DNA from: Phycisphaerales bacterium
GTDB taxonomy: Bacteria; Planctomycetota; Phycisphaerae; Phycisphaerales; UBA1924
Direction of reading: 5' to 3'
Assembly: GCA_020849615.1 (NCBI GenBank)
Contig: JADLFW010000012.1
Span: 218,444 to 282,443, forward strand
DNA: 64,000 nt
The notes below the pieces were generated by a model. It searched no databases. It saw only the letters and a list, made by a program, of their open reading frames with translations, and was not told the origin of the DNA. A program made the position numbers and the translations under genes. Shown piece after piece: positions 47,364 to 59,057 of this stretch (position 1 is the stretch's first letter; each line of letters begins with the position of its first letter).

Positions 47364-47792
47364 ATGGGAACGAAGGACCTTGCCGCCGCCGACCCCCTCG
47401 CGGGGATCGCGCGGGAGGCGCACGCGGCGTGGTGCCGGCGCATGATCGAGCAGGGCTGGTCGCCGGGCGACCGCTACGACGAGAAGGCCCGGACGCACGA
47501 CGCTCTGGTGCCCTTCGACCGGCTGCCCCAGCCGGTGCGGGGCTGGCTCATCGACATCATGCGGGTCGAAGAGGTCGAGTCCACCCTGGCGGACCTGATC
47601 GAGCGCCCGCGGGGGCCGGACCGCGTGGCGGGCGAGAATCGCCCTTCGCCGCAAAACGACCGCGACCCGCCACTCGGCGGGTCGCAGGTGAATCCAATAG
47701 CGGGGGCAGGCGTTGGCAGTCGCCTACGACCGCGAAGGCCCGTTGAAATGGCCTTCCGTTGGGGAATGACGGGCGTGCGGACGGCGGCGTGA
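47364..47792 (+). CDS. Small RyR-domain protein ending in the 97-bp repeat
   Basis: 142 aa from ATG 47364; the frame is open upstream but has no protein-like start. Residues about 15-75 read AREAHAAWCRRMIEQGWSPG, YDEKARTHDALVPFDRLP and MRVEEVESTLADL, matching the RyR domain (H-x-x-W...GW..G...D...K.HP.L.P...L) known from ryanodine receptors and from some bacterial ion-channel and nucleotide-linked proteins. The last 33 codons are the 97-bp repeat, and a hairpin lies inside the frame at 47662-47685. The natural stop may have been lost so that the frame now reads into the repeat. Confidence 0.6.
   Translation: MGTKDLAAADPLAGIAREAHAAWCRRMIEQGWSPGDRYDEKARTHDALVPFDRLPQPVRGWLIDIMRVEEVESTLADLIERPRGPDRVAGENRPSPQNDRDPPLGGSQVNPIAGAGVGSRLRPRRPVEMAFRWGMTGVRTAA
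47662..47685 (+). terminator. Perfect 10-bp hairpin before repeat copy 2
   Basis: GCGACCCGCC and GGCGGGTCGC are perfectly complementary around the loop ACTC. It lies 10 nt before the 97-bp repeat and, oddly, inside the RyR-gene frame. No U-run follows. Confidence 0.55.
47696..47792 (+). repeat. 97-bp dispersed repeat, copy 2
   Basis: See copy 1 at 39727-39823: gap-free alignment over 97 bp, first 36 bases with two differences. Here the encoded tail IAGAGVGSRLRP...FRWGMTGVRTAA is in frame with the RyR gene. An internal AGGCG/CGCCT mini-stem around an 8-nt loop is kept in both copies. Confidence 0.7.
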
Positions 47793-47901
47793 CCCCCGCG
47801 TGCCTTATACGTGTCGAGCTTCTGGCAGAGATGGTGACAACGAAATCGGCGCGACAAGCCTCGATCGCGCCGCCCTTGCGAAGAAACCTGCGGCGAACAA
47901 A

Positions 47902-47924
47902 AACCCGGGCCGCGAGCCCGGGTT
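47902..47924 (-). terminator. Rho-independent terminator of the VCBS/dockerin gene
   Basis: AACCCGGGC and GCCCGGGTT form a perfect 9-bp stem with a 5-nt loop. On the minus strand it is followed by a U-rich run (GGGTTTTTGTTC). It lies about 32 nt after the stop of the 1334-aa gene. Confidence 0.88.
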
Positions 47925-47955
47925 CGGAGGAGTGAACATCTCTGGCATCGACGGG

Positions 47956-50900
47956 TCAACAACCGGCGTCGAAGAGGTTCAGGAACTCCAGGTAGTCCAG
48001 GAAGTCCACGAACCCGTCCTGGTTGAAATCGACGTACGGGCTCTGCATGTCGTAGAAGTTCAGGAACTCTAGGTAGTCGGCGAAGTCCACGAACGTGTCG
48101 TCGTTCAGGTCCGCCAGGCACACGGGGATGGGCTCGAAGCTGAAGTCCCCGAAGACCAGCCGCTCGTAGCCCACGGTGGTTACGCTCAGGCCCATGAGCT
48201 GCTGGGTGGCGGCCCGGGACTCGCCGCCCAGGACGAGCTGGTCGCCGCTGTACGTCTGCCCGTCGATGACGAAGGTGGTGCCCGCGGGATAGGTCGAGCT
48301 GACGCACGCGCCTTCGCCGCCCAGCCGCCAGACGGTGCCCGCACCCGCGCCGATCGGCGCGCTCCCGGCGATGCCGATGTCGGGCCCGTGCCCGGGCAGC
48401 TCGGCCACCAGCACGCCCTGGCTCAGCACCTCGATGTGGACGGTGGATGAGCCCAAGGCGGTGAAGTCGGCGGTCACATCAAAGCGGCTGTCGGGCCGCT
48501 TGCGATCTCGCTTCTTGGCGGGGTAGGTCGTGGTGGGGTCGAGGAGCGCGGCGAACGACCCGGTGGTCGTGATGGATGAGCCGGCCGCCGCGCTCGCCGC
48601 GGGCTGCAACCAGCCCACATCAGCGGTCTGAATCCCCTTCTCGTTGATCGCCCTGTACCCCGCGCCGTCGTAGCCCGAGTCGGTCAGGCCCGTGGCCGCG
48701 AGCAGGCCATCGATCATCTCGATCTGGGCCTCACCCAGTCCGGCGATGGGTGTGCGGTACGCCGGGTCCAGCAGGGCGTGGTCGGTGCGGTACACCGCAT
48801 CGGGCCGGTCGGTGGTGAGCCGGCAGTCCAGCTTCTTCAGGACCGCTCCCGGGTTCACCGGGCAGATGATCCGTATGCCGTCCTGGCCGGTGCCGCCGAT
48901 GCAGCAGCCGGTGCTCGCCGTGCCATAGTCGCCCCCGACCGACAGCTCTAGGACGATATGCGTCTCGTCCCCTATATCTTCAGTGTACAGCTGCATCGGA
49001 ACGGGCTTGGTCCCGCCCGTCAGCACGAGGGCCGGGCCGCTCTGCCCGGTGGCGGAGTAGACCTTGAGCCCCTTCTTGTAGACGTAGAGGTCGTAGGTCC
49101 CGCCGGGGGTGATAGGCTCGACCGTCACGGCATCACCGTTGTCAAACACCTGGATCGTGATCCCCGGGCCCGTCGTGACATCCACGTCGTAGCGGGCCTG
49201 GGAGGTGCCGCCGGGCAGCCGGGGCACCTGCGTGGTGTACCCGGGGGTTGCCGCCGACAGCGACGAGAGATCGACCGTGCAGCCGTCCTGCCCGGTTCCG
49301 CCGATGTGGTACACCGCCAGTTGATTGTTCGTATCGAGGTCAACCTGCGCCTCCGGGCCGGCGGCGCTCACGGGCAGCCCGCCCACCAGCAGGGCCGTAT
49401 CCTCGAAGGTGGCGCTGGTCACGGTGATCGAGCCCAGCCCGTGGGTCTCGAGCTGGAGGTCGTCGATCGCCTCGATGGTGACGTTGGGGAACTCGGGCTC
49501 GATGATGATCTCGTCGGCGTCGTCGTAGGTGGTGCCGCTGACCTGGGTCACACTACCGGGACTCTTGTTGAGCCCGACGCTGATGCCCTTGACCGGATGG
49601 TTCGGACCGCGCGTGATCGGTGTGGATGGGCCGAAGTCGTTAGTCCATTGAATAATCAGGGAATGCCCGACAACGGGTCCGACACCCTCATGAACACCCA
49701 GCACGACGCCCTCTCGCTTCACGGTCACGCGGTGCGTGGTCGAGCCTAAAGCCGTGAAGTCGGCACTGATCTCCACGGGCAGCGGGCCCGCCACCTTCTT
49801 CTGAGTCACACTCACCGGGTAGCACTCGGGCGGGCACAGCTTGTTCTTGACGAGCAGGTGCGCTGTCGTCTTCAGGTACGACCCATCCGCGAGCGGGCCC
49901 ACCGCGGGCGTCTCGACCTCCACCTCGGCCCGCTTCTTGCCGCGGCGCAGCTCGCCGGGCACGCCGCGATCCGCGATCGCGAACACCCCCCCACCGCCGC
50001 CCGGAGGCTCGGTCAGCACTACCGCGTCGGGAACGGGCGTGATGACGGACAGGCCCGTGGTCGAGAAGGAAGCCTGGCTCGCGGGCGAGCCGGGGATCAG
50101 GAGGCCCGCGCCCTCCTGCTGAATGACCAGCGATGACCCCGAGGGCTTCTTGCCGAAGTTGACATCAACACTCCTGATCGGATCGCCCTGCTTCTTCAGG
50201 CTCTGGGCCGTGATCTTGCGGACATCGTGCCAGGTCTGGCCCGGCGCTGCGGGGGTCGTGACGTCCATGTCGACCGAGAACTCATCGGTGTGCTCGGGCT
50301 GGGGCGCGACCAGGTTGTTCTTGACGTTGGAGGTGGATTTGGTGATCGTCGCTCCGCGCTGCGAAGCGGTCAGCGTGAACGGGGAGGCGTTGGGCACCAC
50401 GATGCAGTCGATGAGCCGGTTGCGGTCATCGTACACGCTCACGCGCTGACCTTCGGCGGCCCCGAGCGGGAAATCCACCGACAGCAGGGCCGAGGAGCCC
50501 GTCCCCTCGATGTTGCTCACGGCGACGACGGTATCGGGCACGCCGCTGACGGTGCCGCGCAGGGTGCTCCGCAGGCGCTGGCCCAGCTGGGTCAGGTCGC
50601 TGGTCGGAGCGGGCGCGCAGGTCAGCCCCGCGCCGTCGCCGATGTTCACCGAGACATCTTCATCGCCCGCGCCTGGCCCGGCCCCGGGCGTGACCACGAG
50701 GTTGCCGTCGAGATCGAACTGGAGGTTGGCGCCGTTGAGCGGCTGGTGCTCGAGGCCGAAGGCCAGCACGGGCGGCGGGGTGCTGCCGCAGGCCGGGGAA
50801 ACGAGGGGCGTGGCCAGCCGCACGGAGACGTTGCCGGTCTCGTGGGAGGTGACCAGGTCGAGCCTGCCGTCGGCGTTGAAGTCGCCCGCCCGGATGCCGT

Positions 50901-51960
50901 AGACAAGGTCGCCCACGCAGAAGTCGCCCCCCGCGTGGAACGTGCCGTCGCCGTTGCCCAGCAAGATGGAGAACTGGTTGGTCTGGTAATCCGTGACGGC
51001 GATGTCGAGCTTGCCGTCGCTGTTGAAGTCGGCCACCGCGTTGCCCACCGGCGTGTTGGCGAGGGCGTAAGAGATCGGAGCCTGGAACGTCCCGTCCCCG
51101 TTGCCCAGCAGGATGGCGACGGCGTTGTCGAAGATGTTGAACACCGCCAGGTCGGGCTTCGTGTCGGCGTTGAAGAGGCCCGCCGTGACGCGGTGGCCCC
51201 CGTTGCCCGCCGAATAGAGGACCTGCGGCTGGAATGTCCCATCGCCGTTGCCCAGCAGGACCGAGAGCGGGCCGAAGAGGTTCGACACCGCCAAGTCGCG
51301 GGCGCCGTCGGCGTTGAAATCACCCACGGCCACGGCGTACGAGTTCCCGCTCGCGGGGTAGTTGACCGCCGGCTGGAAGGTGCCGTCGCCGTTGCCCAGC
51401 AGGACCGAGACGGTGCTGTCCGCGGTGTTGACCACCGCCAGGTCGGCATAGGGGTCGCCGTTCAAGTAACCCACCGCCATCTCCCACGGGCACGGGCCGA
51501 TGGGGTAGGTAACCGCTCCCTGGAAGGTGCCGTCGCCGTTGCCCAGCAGGACGGAGACGAAGGAAGTGCAGGATCCGCCGGGCCCGCGGTTCACCAAGGC
51601 CAGATCGGGCGTGCTGTCGGCGTTGAAGTAGCCGACCTCGATGTTCATCGGGCTGCCGCCGCCCGCCGCGTAGTTGACGGCGGACTGGAACGTGCCGTCG
51701 CCGTTGCCCAGCAGGATCGAGACGTTGTCGGTGTAATAGTTCGCCGTGGCCGCGTCGAGTGTGCCATCGCCGTTGAAGTCGGCCACCGCGACATCGAACG
51801 AGTACGACGCGATGGGGTAGCTGACAAACGGCCGGAAGTACAGCGGGCCCTGCGCACGCGCCGCGGGCGATGCCCACAGCACCGTGACGATGGACACGGC
51901 GGCAAAAAGCCCGCCGGCGCGGGCCGAGCCGACGCGGGTCCTCCCAAGCAGGTTCTTCAT
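47956..51960 (-). CDS. Giant secreted VCBS/FG-GAP repeat protein with GC-type dockerin
   Basis: 1334 aa. Signal peptide near FAAVSIVTVLWASPAARAQG. Seven VCBS/FG-GAP units follow in residues about 40-400, each with the calcium-loop pattern VADFNGDGTLDAATAN...VSILLGNGDGTFQ. Residues about 400-1270 are a long beta-rich extracellular part with no family I can name (Gly/Thr/Val-rich, likely Ig-like modules). The last 60 residues are a double dockerin, ADLNDDTFVDFADYLEFLN and VDFNQDGFVDFLDYLEFLN, ending FDAGC. It is exported and probably surface-attached through the dockerin tail. It is divergent from the ECF sigma gene with 111 nt between starts, and has its own terminator. Confidence 0.9.
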   Translation of the reverse strand: MKNLLGRTRVGSARAGGLFAAVSIVTVLWASPAARAQGPLYFRPFVSYPIASYSFDVAVADFNGDGTLDAATANYYTDNVSILLGNGDGTFQSAVNYAAGGGSPMNIEVGYFNADSTPDLALVNRGPGGSCTSFVSVLLGNGDGTFQGAVTYPIGPCPWEMAVGYLNGDPYADLAVVNTADSTVSVLLGNGDGTFQPAVNYPASGNSYAVAVGDFNADGARDLAVSNLFGPLSVLLGNGDGTFQPQVLYSAGNGGHRVTAGLFNADTKPDLAVFNIFDNAVAILLGNGDGTFQAPISYALANTPVGNAVADFNSDGKLDIAVTDYQTNQFSILLGNGDGTFHAGGDFCVGDLVYGIRAGDFNADGRLDLVTSHETGNVSVRLATPLVSPACGSTPPPVLAFGLEHQPLNGANLQFDLDGNLVVTPGAGPGAGDEDVSVNIGDGAGLTCAPAPTSDLTQLGQRLRSTLRGTVSGVPDTVVAVSNIEGTGSSALLSVDFPLGAAEGQRVSVYDDRNRLIDCIVVPNASPFTLTASQRGATITKSTSNVKNNLVAPQPEHTDEFSVDMDVTTPAAPGQTWHDVRKITAQSLKKQGDPIRSVDVNFGKKPSGSSLVIQQEGAGLLIPGSPASQASFSTTGLSVITPVPDAVVLTEPPGGGGGVFAIADRGVPGELRRGKKRAEVEVETPAVGPLADGSYLKTTAHLLVKNKLCPPECYPVSVTQKKVAGPLPVEISADFTALGSTTHRVTVKREGVVLGVHEGVGPVVGHSLIIQWTNDFGPSTPITRGPNHPVKGISVGLNKSPGSVTQVSGTTYDDADEIIIEPEFPNVTIEAIDDLQLETHGLGSITVTSATFEDTALLVGGLPVSAAGPEAQVDLDTNNQLAVYHIGGTGQDGCTVDLSSLSAATPGYTTQVPRLPGGTSQARYDVDVTTGPGITIQVFDNGDAVTVEPITPGGTYDLYVYKKGLKVYSATGQSGPALVLTGGTKPVPMQLYTEDIGDETHIVLELSVGGDYGTASTGCCIGGTGQDGIRIICPVNPGAVLKKLDCRLTTDRPDAVYRTDHALLDPAYRTPIAGLGEAQIEMIDGLLAATGLTDSGYDGAGYRAINEKGIQTADVGWLQPAASAAAGSSITTTGSFAALLDPTTTYPAKKRDRKRPDSRFDVTADFTALGSSTVHIEVLSQGVLVAELPGHGPDIGIAGSAPIGAGAGTVWRLGGEGACVSSTYPAGTTFVIDGQTYSGDQLVLGGESRAATQQLMGLSVTTVGYERLVFGDFSFEPIPVCLADLNDDTFVDFADYLEFLNFYDMQSPYVDFNQDGFVDFLDYLEFLNLFDAGC

Positions 51961-52026
51961 GATACTTCCCCCTTAGTCGCGAAACGGTGACCCGCACGGC
52001 GTCCACGATGCGCACGGCAAGTCGGA

Positions 52027-52057
52027 CCCGCCGGACCCCCCGAAAGGGCCCGGCGGG
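52027..52057 (+). promoter_or_regulatory. Strong GAAA-loop hairpin in the sigma-factor upstream region
   Basis: CCCGCCGG and CCGGCGGG form an 8-bp stem that continues inside as CCC-GAAA-GGG with a GNRA-type tetraloop. It lies just before the TTG at 52072 in the 111-bp divergent gap. There is no U-run, so a transcript-structure or regulator-binding role is more likely than a terminator. Confidence 0.5.
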
Positions 52058-52071
52058 CCTCGCACCTAGAG

Positions 52072-52748
52072 TTGCCTGTACCTCTCACGATCTGGCACCG
52101 CCGCGCTCAAGATTTGCGAATATCTGCGGCCGGACTTTCCGAGGAGACGGACCTGAGCTCGGCCCCCGTTACCACGACCTTGCTGCTCGATTCGCTCAAG
52201 GACCCGGCCCAGACCGCCGTTTGGAGTGAGTTCGACGCCCGCTTCCGGCCCCTGCTCACCGCCTTCGCGGTGCGGCTGGGCCTGGACGCGGTCGAGGCCG
52301 AGGATGCCGCCCAGGAGACGCTCGTCGAGTTTGTCGGGGCCTACCGGGCGGGCAAGTACGACCGCTCGAAAGGGCGGCTGAGCAGCTGGATCATTTCGAT
52401 CGCGCACCACCGGATCGCGCACCGGCTGCAGGTGGTCGGGCGGGCCGCGGGGCGGCGGGGCGAGTCGGCCCTGGTGGACTTGAGCGATCCGGCCCGCCTC
52501 ACCGCGGTGTGGCAGGATGAGCAGCAGCGCCTGATTATCATCCGCGCCATGGAGATACTCCGCGAGGGCAAGACGGCCGAGCCGACCATCCGGGCCTTCG
52601 ACCTGTTCGCGGTCCGCGGCGTGGCCGCCGAAGAGGTCGCCCGCGAGTGCGGCATGACGGTCGCGGAGGTCTACACCGCCAAGAACCGGGTCGCCGAGCG
52701 CCTGCGGACCATCATCGATGAGCTGACGGCCGCGTGGCGGGAGGATGA

Positions 52749-52752
<4 letters not shown>
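52072..52752 (+). CDS. ECF-type RNA polymerase sigma factor
   Basis: 226 aa if a TTG at 52072 is used. A CTG at 52153 with GAGGAG 6 nt upstream is a good alternative and would remove 27 atypical residues. Region 2 is seen as DAVEAEDAAQETLVEFVGAYRAGKYDRSKGRLSSWI (key part AEDAAQETLVEF and SSWI). Region 4 is VRGVAAEEVARECGMTVAEVYTAKNRVAERL, a sigma-70 region 4 helix-turn-helix. There is no anti-sigma gene of the usual kind; instead the zinc-finger/kinase protein follows with a 4-nt overlap (ATGA). Planctomycetes often pair ECF factors with such kinases. Confidence 0.88.
52141..52146 (+). promoter_or_regulatory. GAGGAG ribosome binding site before a possible CTG start
   Basis: GAGGAG, then 6 nt, then CTG (52153) in the sigma-factor frame. 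It is the only good Shine-Dalgarno sequence near the 5' end of that gene and suggests the shorter start. Confidence 0.4.
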
Positions 52753-56204
<3,452 letters not shown>

Positions 56205-56235
56205 ACCCTGCAGGACGACAGCGACGGCCTGTTGT

Positions 56236-57027
56236 TCAAACCTTCCATGCCCGCGCCCTTACCGCCTCAATCACCGCCATCGGCTGGATGTGGTCCAGGT
56301 ACCGGATCGTGGTGAGCAGGCTCTTGTGGCCCAGCTGCCGGGAGATGATCCCCACGTCCACCCCCTCGGCCCGGAGCTGGGCCGCGTGGGTGTGCCGCAG
56401 CCCGTGGGCGTGGACCCGCTTGTCGATCCCGGCCTTCCGGGCCAGGCGGGGCATGAGCCGCCGGACGTATGCGGTCGTGACCATCTTCCCCGAGGCCGAG
56501 CACAGCAGGGGCGCCCCGGGCGGGAGGGCCCACCCCCGCCGCTTCTCCAGCCAGGCCTGGACGAGCGCCGCCGCCCCGGCGTCCAGCCCGGCGACCCGGT
56601 CGTACCCGCCCTTGCCGAAGCGGACCCGGACGGTCCCGGCCTCGAAGTCCAGGTCGTGGGGCCGGAGGGACAGGGCCTCCGAGATCCGCAGTCCGGCCCG
56701 GTAGAGCAGCGCCAGCATGGCCTTGTGCCGGGCGGCGACCGAGCCGAAGTCCCCGCAGGCGGCGAGCAGCGCCCGGACCTCGGCGTCGGTCAGGACCTCG
56801 GGGGGCCTGCGCGTGCGGGGCTTGGGGCGGCCGTTCCGGGGGCGGCCCCCACCCCCACGAGCGCCCCCACGGCCGCCCGTTTCCGCCGGGCCCGGCGGAT
56901 CGGCTTCCCGCCCGTACCCCCGCGCCGGGCCCGCGGGCGGGCGTCCCCGTGATGCACCTGCCAAGGACCGGGGTTGTCGGTTGTCCCTCAAATCTGTGGG
57001 TCGTCGTGCGGCGGTCGCGGTGGCCAT
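56236..57027 (-). CDS. Tyrosine recombinase (integrase) lacking the usual core-binding domain
   Basis: 263 aa. The catalytic domain is complete: Arg in ALLYRAGLRISEALSLRPHD, Lys in RFGKGGYDR, H-x-x-R in HAHGLRHTHAAQL, a second His in LGHKSLLTTIRY and the nucleophile Tyr in IRYLDH. The N-terminal SAM-like domain that grips DNA arms in this family is absent. Instead there are about 75 residues of Gly/Arg/Pro-rich low complexity (PAETGGRGGARGGGG). It may be defective or use a partner protein. It lies next to an IS5-type element and marks a mobile region. Confidence 0.85.
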   Translation of the reverse strand: MATATAARRPTDLRDNRQPRSLAGASRGRPPAGPARGYGREADPPGPAETGGRGGARGGGGRPRNGRPKPRTRRPPEVLTDAEVRALLAACGDFGSVAARHKAMLALLYRAGLRISEALSLRPHDLDFEAGTVRVRFGKGGYDRVAGLDAGAAALVQAWLEKRRGWALPPGAPLLCSASGKMVTTAYVRRLMPRLARKAGIDKRVHAHGLRHTHAAQLRAEGVDVGIISRQLGHKSLLTTIRYLDHIQPMAVIEAVRARAWKV

Positions 57028-57177
57028 TCGGTAACTCCTCCCGGCTGCTGGGCTTGGCGGCTGCGTTTACGCCACCAAGTCGAAGCCGAGGATGGAGTAC
57101 CTCAAGGCCCTCGCATGGATCAACCCGACTATTACCTACTTTTATAAATGCCGCGTCTATTTCCACACAAATGTCTC

Positions 57178-57205
57178 TTGAATGCGCATGGCAAAAGGTT
57201 ATAGT
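57178..57205 (+). promoter_or_regulatory. Candidate sigma70 promoter
   Basis: TTGAAT (57178-57183) and TATAGT (57200-57205) with a 16-nt spacer, about 64 nt upstream of the ATG at 57269. Proposed by eye only; AT-rich context supports it. Confidence 0.4.
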
Positions 57206-57268
57206 CGCGCTGCGATGGTCGATTCCGGGCCACTCACGGCATTGTCCATCTTTGAAAGTGAGGTCCAC

Positions 57269-57922
57269 ATGAGAGCTTGGTCACACGCGATAGCACTTGC
57301 TTCCTGCACCCTCTGCACGCCTGCGTTTGCGGGAGTGATGTCCCTCGGTTGGTCCGGCACGGATGAATCGACGATCGACCTGAAGATTGGGGCGTCGGCG
57401 CGAATGGACATTTTCATGACATTGGAAGCAGGAGAATCGCTGAGCCAGCTGGAATGCGCTTTCTTACCAGAATCCTGTATCGTGAATCGCGACGGACTGG
57501 GCTTTGATACGCTTCCGGGTTGGGACGCTGATGTCACTTTTGGAACGATGGGCGATCCATCGCAGCATAGTTCATTTTTTGCCACAGATCCTCTTGTTTC
57601 GTCCGTAGCCGGTCCAGGCCGGTTTCGCATCGGAGCATTGAGTGTCCTTGTCGGCGGCACGGGTCCAGCCGTCGGAATGATTCGGCTTGATCATGCCTCT
57701 GTCTCACTTCTCCAGCAGAGCGGCAGCCCATTCATTTACGATGCCCCACTCAGCGCGACTACGCCTGGCTATTACAGGTACGGGCTTGGCTCCCCTCCGG
57801 TGCCCGGTCCCAGCGGCCAACCAGAGAACCCACTCGTTGTGCGGGTAATACCGGCACCATCAGGCGGCCTATTCCTTGGGGTGGTGCTTGTGATTGGTGC
57901 CCGGGCACGATTTCGGCATTAG
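57269..57922 (+). CDS. Secreted protein with a degenerate PEP-CTERM-like tail
   Basis: 217 aa from ATG 57269 (GTGAGG 5 nt upstream). Signal peptide AIALASCTLCTPAFAG. The body is beta-rich with no known fold (SLGWSGTDESTIDLKIGA; MIRLDHASVSLLQ). The C-terminus VIPAPSGGLFLGVVLVIGARARFRH is arranged like a PEP-CTERM tail: a PAP-type motif, a hydrophobic helix and a basic end. The Pro-Glu-Pro itself is changed. PEP-CTERM tails direct exosortase-dependent sorting. Its DNA is less GC-rich than the core. It lies between the recombinase and the IS element. Confidence 0.7.
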   Translation: MRAWSHAIALASCTLCTPAFAGVMSLGWSGTDESTIDLKIGASARMDIFMTLEAGESLSQLECAFLPESCIVNRDGLGFDTLPGWDADVTFGTMGDPSQHSSFFATDPLVSSVAGPGRFRIGALSVLVGGTGPAVGMIRLDHASVSLLQQSGSPFIYDAPLSATTPGYYRYGLGSPPVPGPSGQPENPLVVRVIPAPSGGLFLGVVLVIGARARFRH

Positions 57923-58122
57923 CGGACGTATGTTGTCGTTCCTTGGATAAGCCAGATTTGGCGGCACGCACGTATAGGGTACTTGAAGCTACCCGTGTGC
58001 ATTGGCGTGGAGCGCAAGCGGTACTTCTCACTCCACGGGTACTCCCGATCAGTGTTGACATGCTGGTCGTCAACTTGACACCGACCGGGATCGTGTTTGT
58101 GATTCTTCATCGCGAGTTTGCG
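57923..58122. other. Left flank of the IS element, no gene seen
   Basis: 200 nt. Open frames on either strand have no recognisable domain. The CTAG duplication starts at 58123. Confidence 0.4.
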
Positions 58123-58126
58123 CTAG
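58123..58126. repeat. CTAG target-site duplication, left copy
   Basis: CTAG directly before the left inverted repeat (GTTCTGTTTGACGGATC). The same four bases follow the right inverted repeat at 59054-59057. Confidence 0.8.
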
Positions 58127-59053
58127 GTTCTGTTTGACGGATCGTTTGTACGGCGCATGTTCGGTTGCGCGATGGTGACCCGGGTGTCACACTGCGGTCT
58201 CCGGCACGGAGGCCACGGATGGGACGAGGCGACACGAGCGATGCGCAGTGGAAGCTGATCGAGCCGCTGCTCCCCAAGCAGAGGCGGGGCGGGAGGTGGA
58301 ACGATCACCGCCTGATGTTCGACGGCATCCTCTGGGTGCTGCGCACCGGGGCGCCCTGGCGTGACCTGCCCGAGCGATACGGCAAGTGGGGCAGCGTCTA
58401 CCACCGCTTCAACCGCTGGAAGAAGGACGGCACCCTCGACCGCATCCTCAAGGCCCTGCGCATCCGCCTGGACAAGCAGGGGCACATCGACTGGGACCTG
58501 TGGTGCGTGGACGGCAGCAACGTCCGGGCCTCGCGCGCCGCGGCCGGGGCTTCCAAAAAAGCCAAGGAGAGCCCGCGGACCACGCGCTGGGTCGCTCGCG
58601 AGGCGGGTGGGGATCAAAGTTCCACCTGGTCGTTGACGGTCACGCCATTCCCCTCGCCGCCGTCGTCAGCGCGGGCCAAACGCACGAATCGACGAGGTTC
58701 ATCGAGCTGATGGAGAGGGTGCGGCCGCCGCGCAGCATGGGATGGCCGCTGCAAACGGCGGGGGACAAGGGGTACAGCTACCCCAAGGTCCGCCGGTGGC
58801 TGGAGCGTCGCGGGATCGAGGCGGTGATCCCGCAGCGCAGCGATCAGGTGGAGCATGAGGGCCGCCGCAGGCTGGACCGCAGGGCCTACCGACGCCGCTC
58901 GAAGGTCGAGAACAGCGTGGGCTGGCTCAAGGAGAACCGCCGCGCGGGCACCCGCTACGACAAGTTGGCGTCCAGCGTCCTGGCCTTCGTCAACCTCGCC
59001 ATCATCCGCAGGTACCTGCGGATCTTGGCCCCGGATGATCCGTCAGACAGAGC
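58127..59053 (+). mobile_element. Complete IS5-type insertion sequence (IS427-like), 927 bp
   Basis: The ends are imperfect inverted repeats: left GTTCTGTTTGACGGATC and right, reverse-complemented, GCTCTGTCTGACGGATC, flanked by CTAG on both sides. The element carries one transposase gene split into two frames, the layout of the IS427 group of the IS5 family, which also favours CTAG/TA targets. Both boundaries can be seen, so the element looks intact and potentially active. Confidence 0.88.
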
Positions 59054-59057
59054 CTAG
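58219..59057 (+). CDS. IS5-family transposase made by -1 frameshifting
   Basis: The start is ATG 58219 (GGAGG upstream). The first frame reads DAQWKLIEPLLPKQRRGG, LRTGAPWRDLPERYG and LWCVDGSNVRAS (first catalytic Asp) and is open to 58710. The second frame takes over near AAAAAA at 58555-58560 and reads EPADHALGRSRGGWGSKFHLVVD, TAGDKGYSYPKVRRWL (second Asp) and KVENSVGWLKENRRAGTRYDKLA (Glu). A -1 slip at the A-run joins ASKK to SQGEPADH, restoring a full DDE transposase. The stop TAG at 59055-59057 is formed by the flanking CTAG duplication, not by the element. Confidence 0.88.
58555..58560 (+). promoter_or_regulatory. A6 slippery site of the transposase
   Basis: Six A followed by G (codons TCC AAA AAA GCC in the first frame). 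A -1 shift here joins the two transposase frames exactly where family homology switches frame. It is not a perfect X-XXY-YYZ heptamer, so a P-site mismatch or polymerase slippage may be involved. Confidence 0.6.
59054..59057. repeat. CTAG target-site duplication, right copy
   Basis: Matches 58123-58126. Its last three bases act as the transposase TAG stop. Confidence 0.8.

Noticed and set aside
39727..47731. The 97-bp repeat as an integron attC site
   Set aside because: The required RYYYAAC and GTTRRRY cores are not present at the right places, and no IntI-type gene is seen.
50227..51990. A long open frame antisense to the VCBS repeats
   Set aside because: Its apparent repeats are only the reverse of the VCBS/FG-GAP units, which carry the family motif and signal peptide on the minus strand.
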